Below are positions 53,950 through 64,000 of a stretch of DNA of 64,000 bases, in pieces (within the stretch, counting starts at the first letter, position 1; the number at the start of each line of letters is the position of its first letter). The notes under the pieces were generated by a model, which saw nothing but the letters and a program-made list of their open reading frames with translations, had not been told where the DNA came from and made no database searches. The translations under genes and the position numbers were made by a program. This DNA is from Nymphalis io. Its lineage: Eukaryota; Arthropoda; Insecta; Lepidoptera; Nymphalidae. Location: contig NC_065914.1 in NCBI RefSeq assembly GCF_905147045.1, positions 5,456,001-5,520,000 on the forward strand, in the 5' to 3' direction.

Positions 53950-55008
53950 TATATATAGTTACAACGTGAAAAAGTCTATGTAGTGTGTAAAGACAGGAGG
54001 CACATTCTGTATCATAAAAACATGCTGATATTGATTAAAAATTTCCTGCGTTTTAATGATAAACAAAGTTCATAATAAAATTAAAATATGGATCTTCATA
54101 AAATGGTTACATATTTTGTAAATACGTTACAAAAAAATATAAGCACCTAAATTAAAATAGATTTTTTATTTAAATATTCTCGTAAAAAAAAGGCAGTGAC
54201 GTCAAGTCTAGCCTAAATAAAATGAATAATTAATCTCGATAAAATGTTTAATTAACAGAAAATTCGGTAGAATATATAGAAGGTTCTAATCAAAGCATCA
54301 CTTAATTATCATGATCTTAATTCGTGTTCATATATAGCATATAATATATATTTATATATATTGCTGGGTTTCCACTTGAATAGAGAGAGAGTAACTACCA
54401 CAATGTGCCACTCCACATACATATCTCATTACCCGAAAATACCACTTAACTAGACGTTTGCCAGTCTGCCAACTTATTAGAAATTAAAAAAAAGTATAGC
54501 TAAAATATGAAACATTACTCCTACGTGTTTTCTGTGTCATACGTGATATTGAGAGAATATTTTGCATCTAACCGACGAGATAACGCCGTTGTCTGTGTGT
54601 CAACATATTTTAATCTCATTCGATATGTGATAAGATTATTAGTAAGCCAAAATGTTCAAGGGTGGAACTAGTGTAGCAAACCATCTTAACCAAATGATAA
54701 CCTCCAGACTTTAATTTTTAATTTCAATAAGAGCAAAAGATAAGTTTGTAATAGCTTAAAAATGTTGGGACATTTTCAAGCTATTATATACAGCTAGGCT
54801 TAAGAATCATCTGCTTTTACGGATAAGTCTTGGAGCTTCGTCGTCTTTAAAGTTCAAGCTTTCTTTATACCAAAAATTATCAAAATCGGTTCAGTGGTTT
54901 AGCTTTAAATGTGTAACGGACAGGCAGAGTACGAATTCCAATCGAAGTAGCAATAAAGATAAACATATCGTATATTTACATATTCCATATTTGTTAAAAG
55001 CTCTGGTG
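53948..55008. other. Mostly unassigned DNA with a family H piece
   Basis: TCAAAATCGGTTCAGTGGTT TAGC...GTGTAACGGACAGGCAGAG at about 54885-54930 is family H. The rest shows no coding sign. Confidence 0.4.
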
Positions 55009-55020
55009 TATTATACACTA

Positions 55021-55321
55021 GTAACAACCTGTGAATGTCTCACTGCTGGGCTAAGGTCTCCTTTCCTTTTTTAAGGAGAAGGTTTTAGAACTTATTCCAC
55101 CACACTGCTCCAATGCGGCTTGGTGGAATACACATGTGGCAGAATTTCAGTGGTATTAGATACATGCAGGTTTCCTCACGATGTTTTCCTTCGCTGTTAA
55201 GCATGAGATGAATTATAATCACAAATTAAGCACATGAAAATTCAGTGGTGCTTGCCCGGGTTTGAACGCACGATCATCGGTTAAGATTCACGCGTTCTTA
55301 CCACTAGGCCATCTCGGCTTA
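55021..55321 (-). mobile_element. Metulj-type SINE (family B), full length with 12-bp target-site duplication
   Basis: GTAACAACCTGTGAATGTCT to CCACTAGGCCATCTCGGCTT. TATTATACACTA at 55009-55020 and 55322-55333. Confidence 0.96.
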
Positions 55322-55439
55322 TATTATACACTATAACATATTTTTATATTTATAATCAAGATCGCGAGTAATATCGCGTCAGTTCAATGTTAGTTGTTTA
55401 TTTTTCTTTAAGTAAGTTTTAACCAATTATCAATAAATA

Positions 55440-55860
55440 GTGATGACTTACGGATCAGAGACGTGGTCGCTCACAATGGGCCTCATAAGAAGGCTCAAGG
55501 TCACTCAAAGGGCAATGGAGAGGGCAATGCTCGGAGTTTCTCTGCGAGATCGAATCAGGAATGATGAAATCAAAGTAACCGACATAGCCCGAAGAATTGC
55601 TAAATTGAAGTGGCAGTGGGCGGGACACATTGCTCGCAGAATCGACGGCCGCTGGGGCAGAAAGGTTCTCGAGTGGCGACCACGAACCGGAAGACACAGC
55701 GTGGGCAGGCCCCCTACAAGGTGGACCGACGACTTAGAACGAGTCGCGGGAAGCCGCTGGATGCGGGCAGCGCAAGACCGGCCAAAATGGAAATCCGTGG
55801 GGGAGGCCTTTGTCCAGCAGTGGACGTCTTTCGGCTGAGAGATGAGATGATATTTTTTTT
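55440..55860 (+). pseudogene. RTE-type LINE, 5'-truncated 3' end with open reverse-transcriptase C-terminus
   Basis: Open frame to a stop at 55838. It reads TYGSETWSL, RRLKVTQRAMERAMLGVSLR, KLKWQWAGHIARR, DGRWGRKVLEWRPRTGR, GRPPTRWTDDL and FVQQWTSFG. This is the standard C-terminal tail of insect RTE endonuclease-reverse transcriptases (established family pattern). The endonuclease and RT catalytic domains are absent, so it is a dead-on-arrival insertion. The frame is intact, implying a recent origin, and the DNA is GC-rich against the local background. It ends GAGATGAGATGA plus a T run. Confidence 0.93.
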
Positions 55861-56311
55861 ATAAAGTTTATACCATGTTGTTAGTCATGTTTTGTAATGA
55901 CAAGAAAATTTTAAATATATATTACATTATAATTATATATATCGTGTTTAAATACTTATAATGACTGACTGACTTCAATACCCCAAAAATACTGGGGACA
56001 CATCGTTTTGATGAACTTTGCTTGCAAAAACTTGTGTATATTGAAATATAAATACTCGAGTCAATTTTAATTTTAATTACGTACAGATTTAAATATTAAT
56101 TTGAAATGTTTGTGGTTGTAAGAAAAACAAAGAATTTCGGTAGAAAAACTCCGGTAATTTATGTTAAGCTATGAGAACATCAAAATAATATCATAAATAT
56201 CATTTTATTAGAACGTAGGTTACGTTCACGTTACGACAAACATGTTAATTTTTTATTGACGTTACACGTTTCGGCACGTAACGAATTATGTCTCATGGAA
56301 TCAGGTCAATG
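55861..56311. other. Unassigned AT-rich DNA
   Basis: No feature recognised. Confidence 0.4.
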
Positions 56312-56448
56312 GACTACCTGATGGTAAGTGGTAACCAACCATTGAAACTAAGATGCTATGTCCCTTGTGCTAAACAGCAATAGTAAAGTGAGCCAGTGTA
56401 TCTACAGGCTCAAGGATATATAACATCTTAGTTCTCAAGGTCTTACCA
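56312..56448. mobile_element. Two opposed family A fragments (fold-back)
   Basis: Minus-oriented CTACCTGATGGTAAGTGGTA ACC...AACTAAGATGCTATGTCCCT TGTGC, then plus-oriented GTGAGCCAGTGTATCTACAG GCTCAAGG...CATCTTAGTTCTCAAGG. Confidence 0.75.
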
Positions 56449-56744
56449 TCCACTAATACACTTGTTTTAATTAATAACAATAATGTCACAAGTTACTGTT
56501 AAGAATTCCAATTCTATTTGTTACTAGGTTACATTATAAAGAGATGGAGGTCACTGCAGTAACTTGTTATGCGAATGCACTCAAATATGGGTTTTAGGAC
56601 ATAGCACAAGTCAAGCACAATGGTGGGGCTTATGTAAAGCCTTATAAGTTAGTAGATACTGATTAAATATGGAAAATATCTTGCTATTTAGTTATGTATA
56701 TATAATTATAATGTCATAACAAATCATGTAATACAATTGTATAT

Positions 56745-56900
56745 AATACTAGCTACCCGAGTCCGCTTTGTACGGGTAGACGAAAAAAAATTATTTTGGA
56801 TAGAATTTGCGTTCTTAGTGAGCGTCTACATCATAAAAGGAGTAAGTATGCTAAATTTTGAAGTCAATCGAACACGATGAGACAGTCAGTGGTATCACCT
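56745..56900 (+). repeat. Family H dispersed repeat
   Basis: CTAGCTACCCGAGTCCGCTT TGTACGGGTAGACG and GAATTTGCGTTCTTAGTGAG CGTCTACATC, matching 22480 and 29691. Confidence 0.65.
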
Positions 56901-57044
56901 ATATAGCATATATATATATATATATATATACATATACTCTATATATGTATATCGATATATATTTTTAATGATTTTATTCATATCTCCACAGAATTTGTGA
57001 CCCTGCCAATTAACGAGGGTTATATATATGTGTATATTTTATTT

Positions 57045-57201
57045 ATAAAAAATAAGCAAATGGGCTACCTGAAGATATGTGGTCTCACCCTTCTATAGAC
57101 ATTTGCGTTTTATGAAATTTTAACCAACACCTTCATCGCAAATGCTCCACTAACCTTGGTAACCAAGATGTTATGTCTCTTGTGCCTGTAATTACACTGG
57201 T
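57045..57201 (-). mobile_element. Family A SINE-like repeat, 3' half, old
   Basis: AAAAAATAAGCAAATGGGCT ACCTGAAG to ATGTCTCTTGTGCCTGTAAT TACACTGG. Confidence 0.85.
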
Positions 57202-57309
57202 ACGCCATGACACGGAAACTCCGATGCAACCGGAAGGGCATTGTGATATTAAATATATACGCGTCTATATATAAAAGTTATCAATATTTATTATTATTCA
57301 TCGAGAATT

Positions 57310-57735
57310 TGGGCTTTGTGCAACTTGTGCAAGTCCGTCTGGGTAGGTTTTTTTATAGTATTGGTAGGTAGAAGAGCGTATGGGCCACCTGATGGTAAGT
57401 GGTCGCCAACCCCCATAGACATTGGCATTGTAAGAAATATTAACCATCGCATACATCGCCAATGCACCACCAACCTTAGGAACTAAGATGTTATATCCCT
57501 TGTGCCTGTAATTACACTGGTTCACTCACCCTTCAAACTGGAACACAACATTACCAAGTACTGATATTTTGCGGTAGAATATCTGATGAGTGGGTTGTAC
57601 CTATCCAGACGAGCTTGCACAAAACCCTACCACCAGTGCCGTAGTTGAAAGAGAGACTACAGACACAAGGAACATAAAATCGACTGGGGTAAGGGATAGT
57701 TAATATTTTTAACAATCCAAATGTCTGTCCACAAG
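57310..57735 (+). mobile_element. Family A SINE-like repeat, old, interrupted by an inverted family A copy
   Basis: Plus-strand head TGGGCTTTGTGC...CAAGTCCGTCTGGGTAGGT (57310-57347). After the inserted copy, GACTACAGACACAAGGAACA TAAAATC...GGGATAGTTAATATTTTTAA CAATCC continues in the same orientation (57652-57735). Confidence 0.8.
57348..57636 (-). mobile_element. Family A SINE-like repeat, full length, inserted inverted into an older copy
   Basis: TTTTTTTATAGTATTGGTAG G to GACGAGCTTGCACAAAACCC TACCACCAGT. Both ends are complete. Confidence 0.92.
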
Positions 57736-58054
57736 TCAGTATACCTAAACATATACTTATATCTCGATATCATTGTTTACAATGAAATTATATGCTATAA
57801 AAATATATTGTAAATAGAATGCAGAAATTCTTCAAATAAAGCGAGTGACCGAGAAACTATGAGAACGAACGTAATCGCGCGATGGACCGGTTCTTCGGCT
57901 TTCCCTTTCAGATATTTATATATAAAATGAATGAATGTCTCAATCATTTCATTCAATCATTCATCATCATGGTCAATCTATATTTGTAAGAAACTAGTTT
58001 AATTTAGAAGGAGTTACTGGCAAACAATTAAAGAGAAAAAGTATTTCTGTTTAC

Positions 58055-58141
58055 AAACTTGGTGATATAAGGGACGGATATTTCTACAATGGCAATGTTT
58101 ATGGATGGTGACCACTAACCATCAGGTGACCCAATTGTGAA
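58055..58141 (+). mobile_element. Family A fragment (3' part)
   Basis: TTGGTGATATAAGGGACGGA TATTTCTACAATGGCAATGT TTATGG, GGTGACCACTAACCATCAGG TGACCCA. Confidence 0.75.
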
Positions 58142-58189
58142 TAAAATTAATTTGTACCTACACAAAGTAATTGTAATTTATGCTTCTAA

Positions 58190-58345
58190 TAGTATGAGTG
58201 TATGTTCGGATGTTTGTTACTCAATCACGCAAAAACGGTGTTTTGATAGAATGCATGGATGGAATCTTGAATAGAGACGGCTTATAACTTGAGCTAACAC
58301 AAAGACCACGACCGAAGCCGCGGGCGGAAAGTTAGTGCAGATTTA
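58190..58345 (-). repeat. Family H dispersed repeat
   Basis: GAGTGTATGTTCGGATGTTT GTTACTCAATCACGCAAAAA CGG to ACCACGACCGAAGCCGCGGG CGGAAAG. Confidence 0.65.
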
Positions 58346-58478
58346 TATTTTAAATTGATTTATTTAGCGTCAGTGTCATTTGTATAATTTAACCTAAAAA
58401 ATATTTATGCTAAGATACTTTACTTGTATAATAAAATATTACTCGCAATGTTTTTTTTATTAACTTTCTAAGACTTAT

Positions 58479-58787
58479 AAGCCGAGATGGCTCAAGGGTA
58501 AGAACGCGCGAATCTTAAAGGATGATCGTGGGTTCAAACCCGGGCAAGCACCGCTGAATTTTCATGTGTTTAATTTGTGATTATAATTTATCTCGTGCTT
58601 TTACGGTGAAGGAAAACATCGTGAGGAAACCTGCATGTGTCTAATTTCACTGAAATTCTGCCACATGTGTATTCCACCAACCCGCATGTAAACAGTGTGT
58701 CGGAATAAGCTCCAAACCTTCTCCTCAAAAAGGGGGGAGAAAGCCTTTAGCCCAGCAGAGGGACATTTACAGGCTGTTACGGTACGG
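58479..58787 (+). mobile_element. Metulj-type SINE (family B), full length with 10-bp target-site duplication
   Basis: GCCGAGATGGCTCAAGGGTA AGAACGCG to GACATTTACAGGCTGTTACG GTACGG. TAAGACTTAT at 58469-58478 and 58788-58797. Confidence 0.96.
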
Positions 58788-58889
58788 TAAGACTTATCTG
58801 CTTATTTAAAAAGATATTATATTTAATTGCAGTCTGTCGTTTTAGTATTTTTACACATTACAATTTTTAAATACTCGAGTACCTCCAAA

Positions 58890-58960
58890 CAGGCGTACTT
58901 AGTATTGTGTTCCATGTTGAAGGGGAGTGTAACTACAGACACAAGGGACATACTATATTT
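58890..58960 (+). mobile_element. Family A fragment
   Basis: GTACTTAGTATTGTGTTCCA TGTTGAAGGG, GTAACTACAGACACAAGGGA CATAC. Confidence 0.7.
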
Positions 58961-59225
58961 CCGTTTTAGTGGTAAGTATCGTGATTGTCCAAAGCTCACC
59001 ACTGTGTGACAAAAAAAATCAATACAGGTAATTAATAATTTGATAACAAATGTCTTTGAAAATTAACATAAAGGCAAGGAAATAACAGTTGATAGGTAAT
59101 AAAAATCCTGTTTTGAAAGATGTTTGCAAAGTCGAAACAGTAATATTGTTTGTAATTTATATTCAAAAACGGATGTAGGAAATCTGTTTTAGATAATAAA
59201 GGACTTCGATGTACTGGTGGTATTT

Positions 59226-59524
59226 TACTGTGGGGGTAGGGCTTTGTGCAAGCTCGTCTGGGTAGGTACCACCCACTCATCAGACATTCTACCGCAAAAC
59301 AGCAATACTTGATATTGTTGTGTTCCGGTTTGAAGGGTGAGTGAGCCAGTGTGATTACAGGCACAAGGGACATAAAATCTTAGTTCCCAAGGTTGGTGGC
59401 GCATTGGCTATAAGCGATGGTTGACATTTCTTACAATGCCAATGTCTAAGGGCGTTTGGTGACCACTTACCATCAGGTGGCCCATATGCTCGTCCACCTT
59501 CCAATTCTATAAAAAAAAAAAAAA
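59226..59524 (+). mobile_element. Family A SINE-like repeat, full length, young subfamily
   Basis: ACTGTGGGGGTAGGGCTTTG TG to CGTCCACCTTCCAATTCTAT AAAAAAAAA. Nearly identical in the 3' half to 8499-8789, including TTGGCTATAAGCG and GGGCGTTTGG. Confidence 0.96.
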
Positions 59525-59689
59525 TTATATATGAATATTCTGCAACTGGCGTGGCCGAATATTTAGCCATATATTTTGCAAATCTATTCGGCATGCATTA
59601 ATACACGAACGCCTCGCAACACTCAATAATGCGAAAATGTTGTTTCTGCACCCTAATGGCTCATTAACTTCTATTATTACTAACCAGTA

Positions 59690-59818
59690 TTCCCCAGCGG
59701 CTTCATCAGCATGTTAGGCATGGGGGGAGGGGGGATAAAGTAGCGTATATCCTTCCTCAGTGTTTTTGTCTTGAAAGCGTAACAGACATATACTTTCGCA
59801 TTTATCATATAACTATAA
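59690..59818 (+). repeat. Family H dispersed repeat, 3' part
   Basis: GGGGGGAGGGGGGATAAAGT AGCG, TTGAAAGCGTAACAGACATA TACTTTCGCATTTATCATAT. Confidence 0.6.
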
Positions 59819-59924
59819 AATATAGATAAATCAAAAATAGTAATTTAATTTTCTCTAAAATCTATAATTTAAATTTACGATAATTACGATCTTATTTTTT
59901 AATTTTGTTGTTACTACATAATAA

Positions 59925-60175
59925 CTAATAATAACAATGATAATGTCCTCCAGACCGATTTCAGCCACGGCGGCCAATCTCAAGAGAGATTAGCCAACTA
60001 CGCAGGAGATATTATAGTGCACAAGTGTGTGCGCAAACACAGGTGCACTCTCTATTCCCTAACTCTGATAATCCGATGGGACGGCAATCCGACACGATCG
60101 GAAAGAGTTCAGGCGCAGGACCGACGGCTTTACGTGCTTTCCGAGGCACGGGAGTGTACAGTCTTCCAACTTAAC
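59925..60175 (-). mobile_element. Family C tRNA-derived SINE, lacking the tRNA head
   Basis: GTCCTCCAGACCGATTTCAG CCACGGCGGCC to CTTTCCGAGGCACGGGAGTG TACAG. Very close to the copy at 34811 over their overlap. Confidence 0.93.
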
Positions 60176-60522
60176 TACCCACTTGGTTAAAATTTTAATA
60201 GTTACGTGTTGTTGATCTCTTAAAAAAAATATTGACATATTTTACTATCCATTGATCTTTTAGATAGATAAAGTAAAAAATACGCTTTAGAGAACAACCA
60301 ATGTATGTTCAGCATTAATATAACTTACATGACCGTGCTTTTACCGTGTTTTGTTATTTACTTCTGTTTTAAAATATTCGGTATTTGAATACATAATAAC
60401 TGGCCGAATACGTAGAATAGTATATATGTGTAATATATTTATTATATAAGGATAACGTGTGTTGGGTTTAGCTGTTAATATTATAAACTCAATAATAATA
60501 TTATGTCGAAATAAAAATAAAA

Positions 60523-60620
60523 GGCCGAGATGACCCAGTGGTAAGAACGCGTGAATCTTAACCGATCCAACCCACGTTCCGATCCGGTGGCGAATCAAAA
60601 TTACTTCTAATAATAATAAT
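60523..60620 (+). mobile_element. Metulj-type SINE head joined to unrelated sequence
   Basis: GGCCGAGATGACCCAGTGGT AAGAACGCGTGAATCTTAAC CGAT, then CCAACCCACGTTCCGATCCG GTGGCGAATC and a (TAA)n run instead of the Metulj body. Confidence 0.7.
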
Positions 60621-60691
60621 ATTATCATTTGGTTTCGATTTATTTTAAGACAAATAATATTGTCGCTTAATATAGTAAATTGTTAAACGTC

Positions 60692-60780
60692 AAAAGTGCA
60701 ATGGCTGACACCAATGGTCACAAGCTTAACGCTTAATTGGAGGGGTAAATAGGAATATTAGTAATTCCTTAAAAAAGTCA
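60692..60780 (+). mobile_element. Family E tRNA-derived SINE, shortened
   Basis: AAAAGTGCAATGGCTGAC, then GGTCACAAGCTTAACGCTTA ATTGGAGGGGTAAATAGGAA TATTAGTAATTCC. Confidence 0.6.
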
Positions 60781-61029
60781 AGCATTGTTTTCTATGCGGC
60801 GATAATTAATATTTATGATATTTAGAAGAGTAACATATTAAAAGTAAGTTGACTAAGTACAATTGATAACTTATTATTTATCTTTTAAATATAAGTCATT
60901 ACCATACGGGCCATCATATATTTATATAGGTATATATATTATATATCTTAAAGCTTAGATAAATTAATTAAATTATTATAAACTATATATATACATATAT
61001 ATTTTATAATATATATGCTAGTGATTATA

Positions 61030-61190
61030 CAGTAACTTTGCGATAATCTCGCACGGGTTTGTGTGTATATGTCACTTGGTCTTGGTCACGCCAAGTGAAA
61101 GCGACCGCAAGAGGTAATCATTTGTAAAGCAACGTCAACACCTGCGCCAAGCGGCTGTTACGACCTTTCGTTTCGCCTCGCTTGATATTA
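61030..61190. other. Locally GC-rich block, candidate regulatory or 5' exon sequence
   Basis: CACTTGGTCTTGGTCACGCC AAGTG contains an inverted CACTTGG/CCAAGTG pair. GCGACCGCAAGAGGTAATC, CCTGCGCCAAGCGGC and GACCTTTCGTTTCGCCTCG follow. No repeat-family match and no clear long frame. It stands out from its AT-rich flanks; function unknown. Confidence 0.3.
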
Positions 61191-61350
61191 GTTGTTTTTA
61201 TACATTTAATGTTGTATCGTAAAAAAAAAACTTGATTTAACCTTCAAAATAGATAACAATGTTCAATGTCAAGTATCAAAACTGTTTACTGCTCAATTTA
61301 TTGTGACAATGTTAATATATAAATACGTATTTAAGATTTTTCAATTAAAT

Positions 61351-61585
61351 ACCCGGGCAAGCACCACTGAATTTTCATGTGCTTAATTTGTGATAATAAT
61401 TCATCTCGTGCTTGACGGTGAAGGAAAACATCGTGAGGAAACCTGCATGTGTCTAATTTCACTGAAATTCTGCCACATGTGTATTCCACCAACCAGCATT
61501 GGCGCAGCGTGGTGTATTAAGCTCCAAACCCTCAAAAAGGGAGAGGAGACCTTAGCCCAGCAGTGGGACATTCACAGGCTTTTAA
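61351..61585 (+). mobile_element. Metulj-type SINE (family B), tRNA head truncated
   Basis: CCCGGGCAAGCACCACTGAA TTTTCATGTGCTTAATTTG to CAGTGGGACATTCACAGGCT. A short deletion (CCAAACCCTCAAAAAGGG) removes the TTCTCC block. Confidence 0.94.
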
Positions 61586-61654
61586 TAAAATAAAATCAAG
61601 AGCAAAACGGACTTTATTTAGATTATTACGAGCAATTTGGAATCTTGATGGAAT

Positions 61655-61720
61655 GTAGAATTTACCGAGAAGAACCGGCAAGAAACTCAATTGTTATTAT
61701 TTTTCAACGATCATAATATA
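61655..61720 (+). repeat. Family G dispersed repeat fragment
   Basis: GTAGAATTTACCGAGAAGAA CCGGCAAGAAACTCAATTG. Confidence 0.65.
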
Positions 61721-61732
61721 TGTACTTCATCG

Positions 61733-61860
61733 TATCAGCCGGAAAATGTCCACAGCTGGATAAAGGTCTCCCCCAAGGATTTGACGACTGGTCTCGCGTT
61801 ATCCGCATCCAACAACTTTCCGCGACCCTTACAATATCGTCAGTCCAACTTGTGTATATA
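61733..61860 (-). mobile_element. RTE-type LINE 3' fragment
   Basis: CAGCCGGAAAATGTCCACAG CTGGATAAAGGTCTCCCCCA AGG and ATCCGCATCCAACAACTTTC CGCGACCCTTACAATATCGT are the reverse complement of the end of the 55.4-kb RTE frame (GGAGGCCTTTGTCCAGCAGT GGACG). Diverged, so an older insertion. Confidence 0.85.
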
Positions 61861-62063
61861 TATTAACCATGTTCAATGAAAGCTATGTGTCTTGTATGAC
61901 AATCCACGGATACTAACTCCCAAGCTCTTTTATCATCTTTATACTATTCTACAATATAATATGCCTTCATTATGATTTATTACATCTTGCTTAAACAAAT
62001 CATATTAATATGAGCTTTATTTTTTTGATTGCCTAGAATATCATACAAAGATATACTGGTTTT

Positions 62064-62290
62064 ACTGGTGGTAGGGCTTTGTGCAAGCTCGTCTGGTTAG
62101 GTACCACCCACTCATCAGATATTCTACCGCAAAACAGCAGTACTTGGTATTGTTCTGTTTCGGTTTAAAGGGTGAGTGAGCCAGTGTAATTACAGGCACA
62201 AGGGACATAACATCTTAGTTACCAAGGTTGGTGGCGCACTGGTGTTGTAAGGGATGGTTAACATTTCTTTCAATGCCAATGTCTATGTGT
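62064..62290 (+). mobile_element. Family A SINE-like repeat, 3' truncated
   Basis: ACTGGTGGTAGGGCTTTGTG CAAGCTCGTCTGG to TTCAATGCCAATGTCTATG. Confidence 0.94.
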
Positions 62291-62504
62291 CAGCGTTATC
62301 ATTTATGTAAAATATATATAAAACATAACTGTATAAAATATAACTGTAACCCCTCCACATGTCTCAAATCGTGGTAAACTCAAAAACTACTAAATTATTT
62401 TCATAAGGTTTTCACCAATGAACGGACACATTTATTTGGATGGTTTAGGTGCATAAATATTTTTTTGTGAAAATTAGCTGAACTACGACGGTAAATAATA
62501 AAAC

Positions 62505-62738
62505 AGACAGGTGTTAAGTATTCAAAAGGCATGGCGCTCTACCTTAGACTGTATCTCACTTTCCATCAGGTGTGATAACAGTCAAGCGCTAGTCCAAACA
62601 TTTAAAAAATCAAATCAAAAGTAGCCTATGTTCTCCTTACGATTAAAAGTTACTTCATATTAAATTTCATCAAAATTGGTGGTTTAGCCGCGAAAGCGTA
62701 ACATAGTTACTTTCGCATTTATGTATGTATAATATATT
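62505..62738 (+). repeat. Family H dispersed repeat
   Basis: CATCAGGTGTGATAACAGTC AAGCGC, ATTAAATTTCATCAAAATTG GTGGTTTAGCCGCGAAAGCG TAACATAGTTACTTTCGCATTTATG. Confidence 0.65.
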
Positions 62739-63045
62739 TATAGATTATGTAAAATGCCTACGGGATTTTATTAAGGAATCGAATACTTTGTCCTAAGAAG
62801 AATGTAATGCCTTTGCAAAATCGGATATTTGGTGACAACTATTGTTTGAAATTAATTCTTTCTAAAACATTTGCCTCTAATATAGAAAAAAAAGTTCTTC
62901 GGCTGTCAAAAATTATTATAAGCCCATTTCAAATTATTTTATTCTAAATTCAAAATTTAATTTCCTTTGGACAGGACATCTTGCTAGAAGGATGTGTCTT
63001 GAGTACCGAACGCATTCTATACTGCAAACTTGATTGGTTGGACTT
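62739..63045. other. Unassigned DNA
   Basis: No feature recognised. Confidence 0.4.
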
Positions 63046-63170
63046 TCTCGATGTTTTCCTTCACAGCCGAGCAAAATGAAATGAATTATAAATACAAATT
63101 TATCCCGGGATTGAATTAGATGTTATCGGTTAAGATTCACGTTTCTATCCACTGGACCATCACGGCTCGT
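63046..63170 (-). mobile_element. Metulj-type SINE (family B), head half, old
   Basis: TCTCGATGTTTTCCTTCACA GCCGAGC, TTATCGGTTAAGATTCACG, TCCACTGGACCATCACGGC. Confidence 0.85.
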
Positions 63171-64000
63171 TATTTTTTTATTGATTATTTCCTGTTTCGA
63201 CCATTCCTATTTATATTTACAAAATGTTTCTATTGATAAAACACTAAGACTCATCAATAGCTACCAAACAATAAAAAAAATATCAGTTTGGCTTTATAAT
63301 TAACATACATATTAAGGAAGGGGAGTTCCCCTAAGCGCAGCTACTTATATAATGAGATTATATACTAAAACAATCTCGAAACACGCTGCATCTTCAAGTA
63401 TAAGTTATATGTATATTAGCTTAGTAGTTTTTTTTTCTATTTATCAGTAAAATCATCAAAATATTTACAAACACCATGATAATATTGACACAATAATGAT
63501 GGTGTTTTTGCGTGACATTTTCCCATACCATCCGAGTACCTACCACCGCAAGCACAGAACAAGTTACGTCTATTACGTCAGATTACCTAGTGACACACAG
63601 ATAATATAGCTAGGGCTGTCACGTTATTATAAGCTTTTATTAATTCAAGGAGGTGTGAAATTTTTAATAACTTCCCGATGAGTTTGACATTTTCGGATAT
63701 GGAAGGCCGTGGATGATGATGGTGTTCGTTTAGTGGCTAGCTTTTAAGGCTGATTTCTGAGGTCCCGCATTTAGGTTAGGACTAAAAAAAAATGTTATTA
63801 GATTTTTTTTTGTCGAGAGTAAAAGTCAAATTTTGCAAGTATGAATTAAATTTAAAAATATAATTGATTTAAAAACTCTTTTGAATAGCCAATCAAGTTA
63901 ATTATAAGATATGTAACGTAAAATGTAATTATCTTTTTTATGGCAAACAATATTTGAGTTGTCTAAAAAATAAATAATAATTACTTTCAATAAAAAAGTG
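63171..64000. other. Unassigned AT-rich DNA at the right edge
   Basis: No exon or repeat signature recognised. Confidence 0.4.

Larger units (their letters stand above)
40458..64000. other. Upstream 5' intron or flanking DNA of the receptor gene
   Basis: About 23.5 kb with no recognisable coding exon on either strand. It is AT-rich background carrying family A-E SINEs, LINE relics and microsatellites listed individually. Whether it is a 5' UTR intron or intergenic depends on the unproven acceptor at 40458. I could not identify a promoter or first exon. Confidence 0.5.

Noticed and set aside
53746..53958. Open frame ending in repeated Tyr-Ile
   Set aside because: Translation of a (TA)n microsatellite after a family A fragment.
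55455..55864. Additional open frames overlapping the RTE remnant on both strands
   Set aside because: They are shadow frames of the reverse-transcriptase C-terminal frame at 55440-55838.
59032..59594. Two overlapping minus-strand frames of 113 and 79 codons
   Set aside because: Antisense readings of the family A copy at 59226-59524 plus AT-rich flank.

Overview
The window is AT-rich eukaryotic DNA, almost certainly from a nymphalid butterfly. The main evidence is a dense population of Metulj-type tRNA-derived SINEs, a SINE known from Heliconius and other nymphalids, together with other interspersed repeats typical of Lepidoptera. There are no prokaryotic features. The species is not identifiable from this sequence alone.

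The only host gene I can support is the 5' part of a CD36-family scavenger receptor (class B, SCRB/epithelial-membrane-protein type) on the minus strand, running off the left edge. Three coding exons join in frame: exon 1 (40431-40311; ATG and a 40-residue cytosolic N-terminus, phase-1 donor), exon 2 (2142-2051; the N-terminal transmembrane helix) and exon 3 (178 to about 18; start of the ectodomain). Intron 1 is about 38.2 kb and fills most of the window. Intron 2 is about 1.9 kb. A probable 3' splice site just upstream of the ATG (40458) suggests a further non-coding 5' exon to the right. If so, 40.5-64 kb is 5' intron or flank; I found no other protein-coding exon there.

Nearly everything else is mobile-element debris. 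Family A is a ~285-bp SINE-like element with a fixed 5' end (ACTGGTGGTAGGGCTTTGTG) and a short A tail, about 40 copies. Family B is Metulj, about 30 copies, several with clean 9-12 bp target-site duplications. Families C, D and E are other tRNA-derived SINEs. Families G, H and I are lepidopteran dispersed repeats. LINE 3' ends are also present: RTE-like at 55.4 and 61.7 kb, CR1/Jockey-like at 46.4 kb, a pair sharing a C-terminal tail at 13.3 and 29.3 kb, and an A-tailed retroposon end at 16.6 and 38.1 kb. Structural oddities include nested and inverted SINE pairs, a three-unit ~148-bp tandem array at 31.8-32.3 kb, and perfect AT-rich palindromes at 25.3 and 52.8 kb.

The short open frames scattered through the window are mostly antisense or shadow frames of these repeats. 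I see no CRISPR, virus, toxin or bacterial system. The most substantive result is the reconstruction of the split receptor gene and its giant SINE-filled intron.
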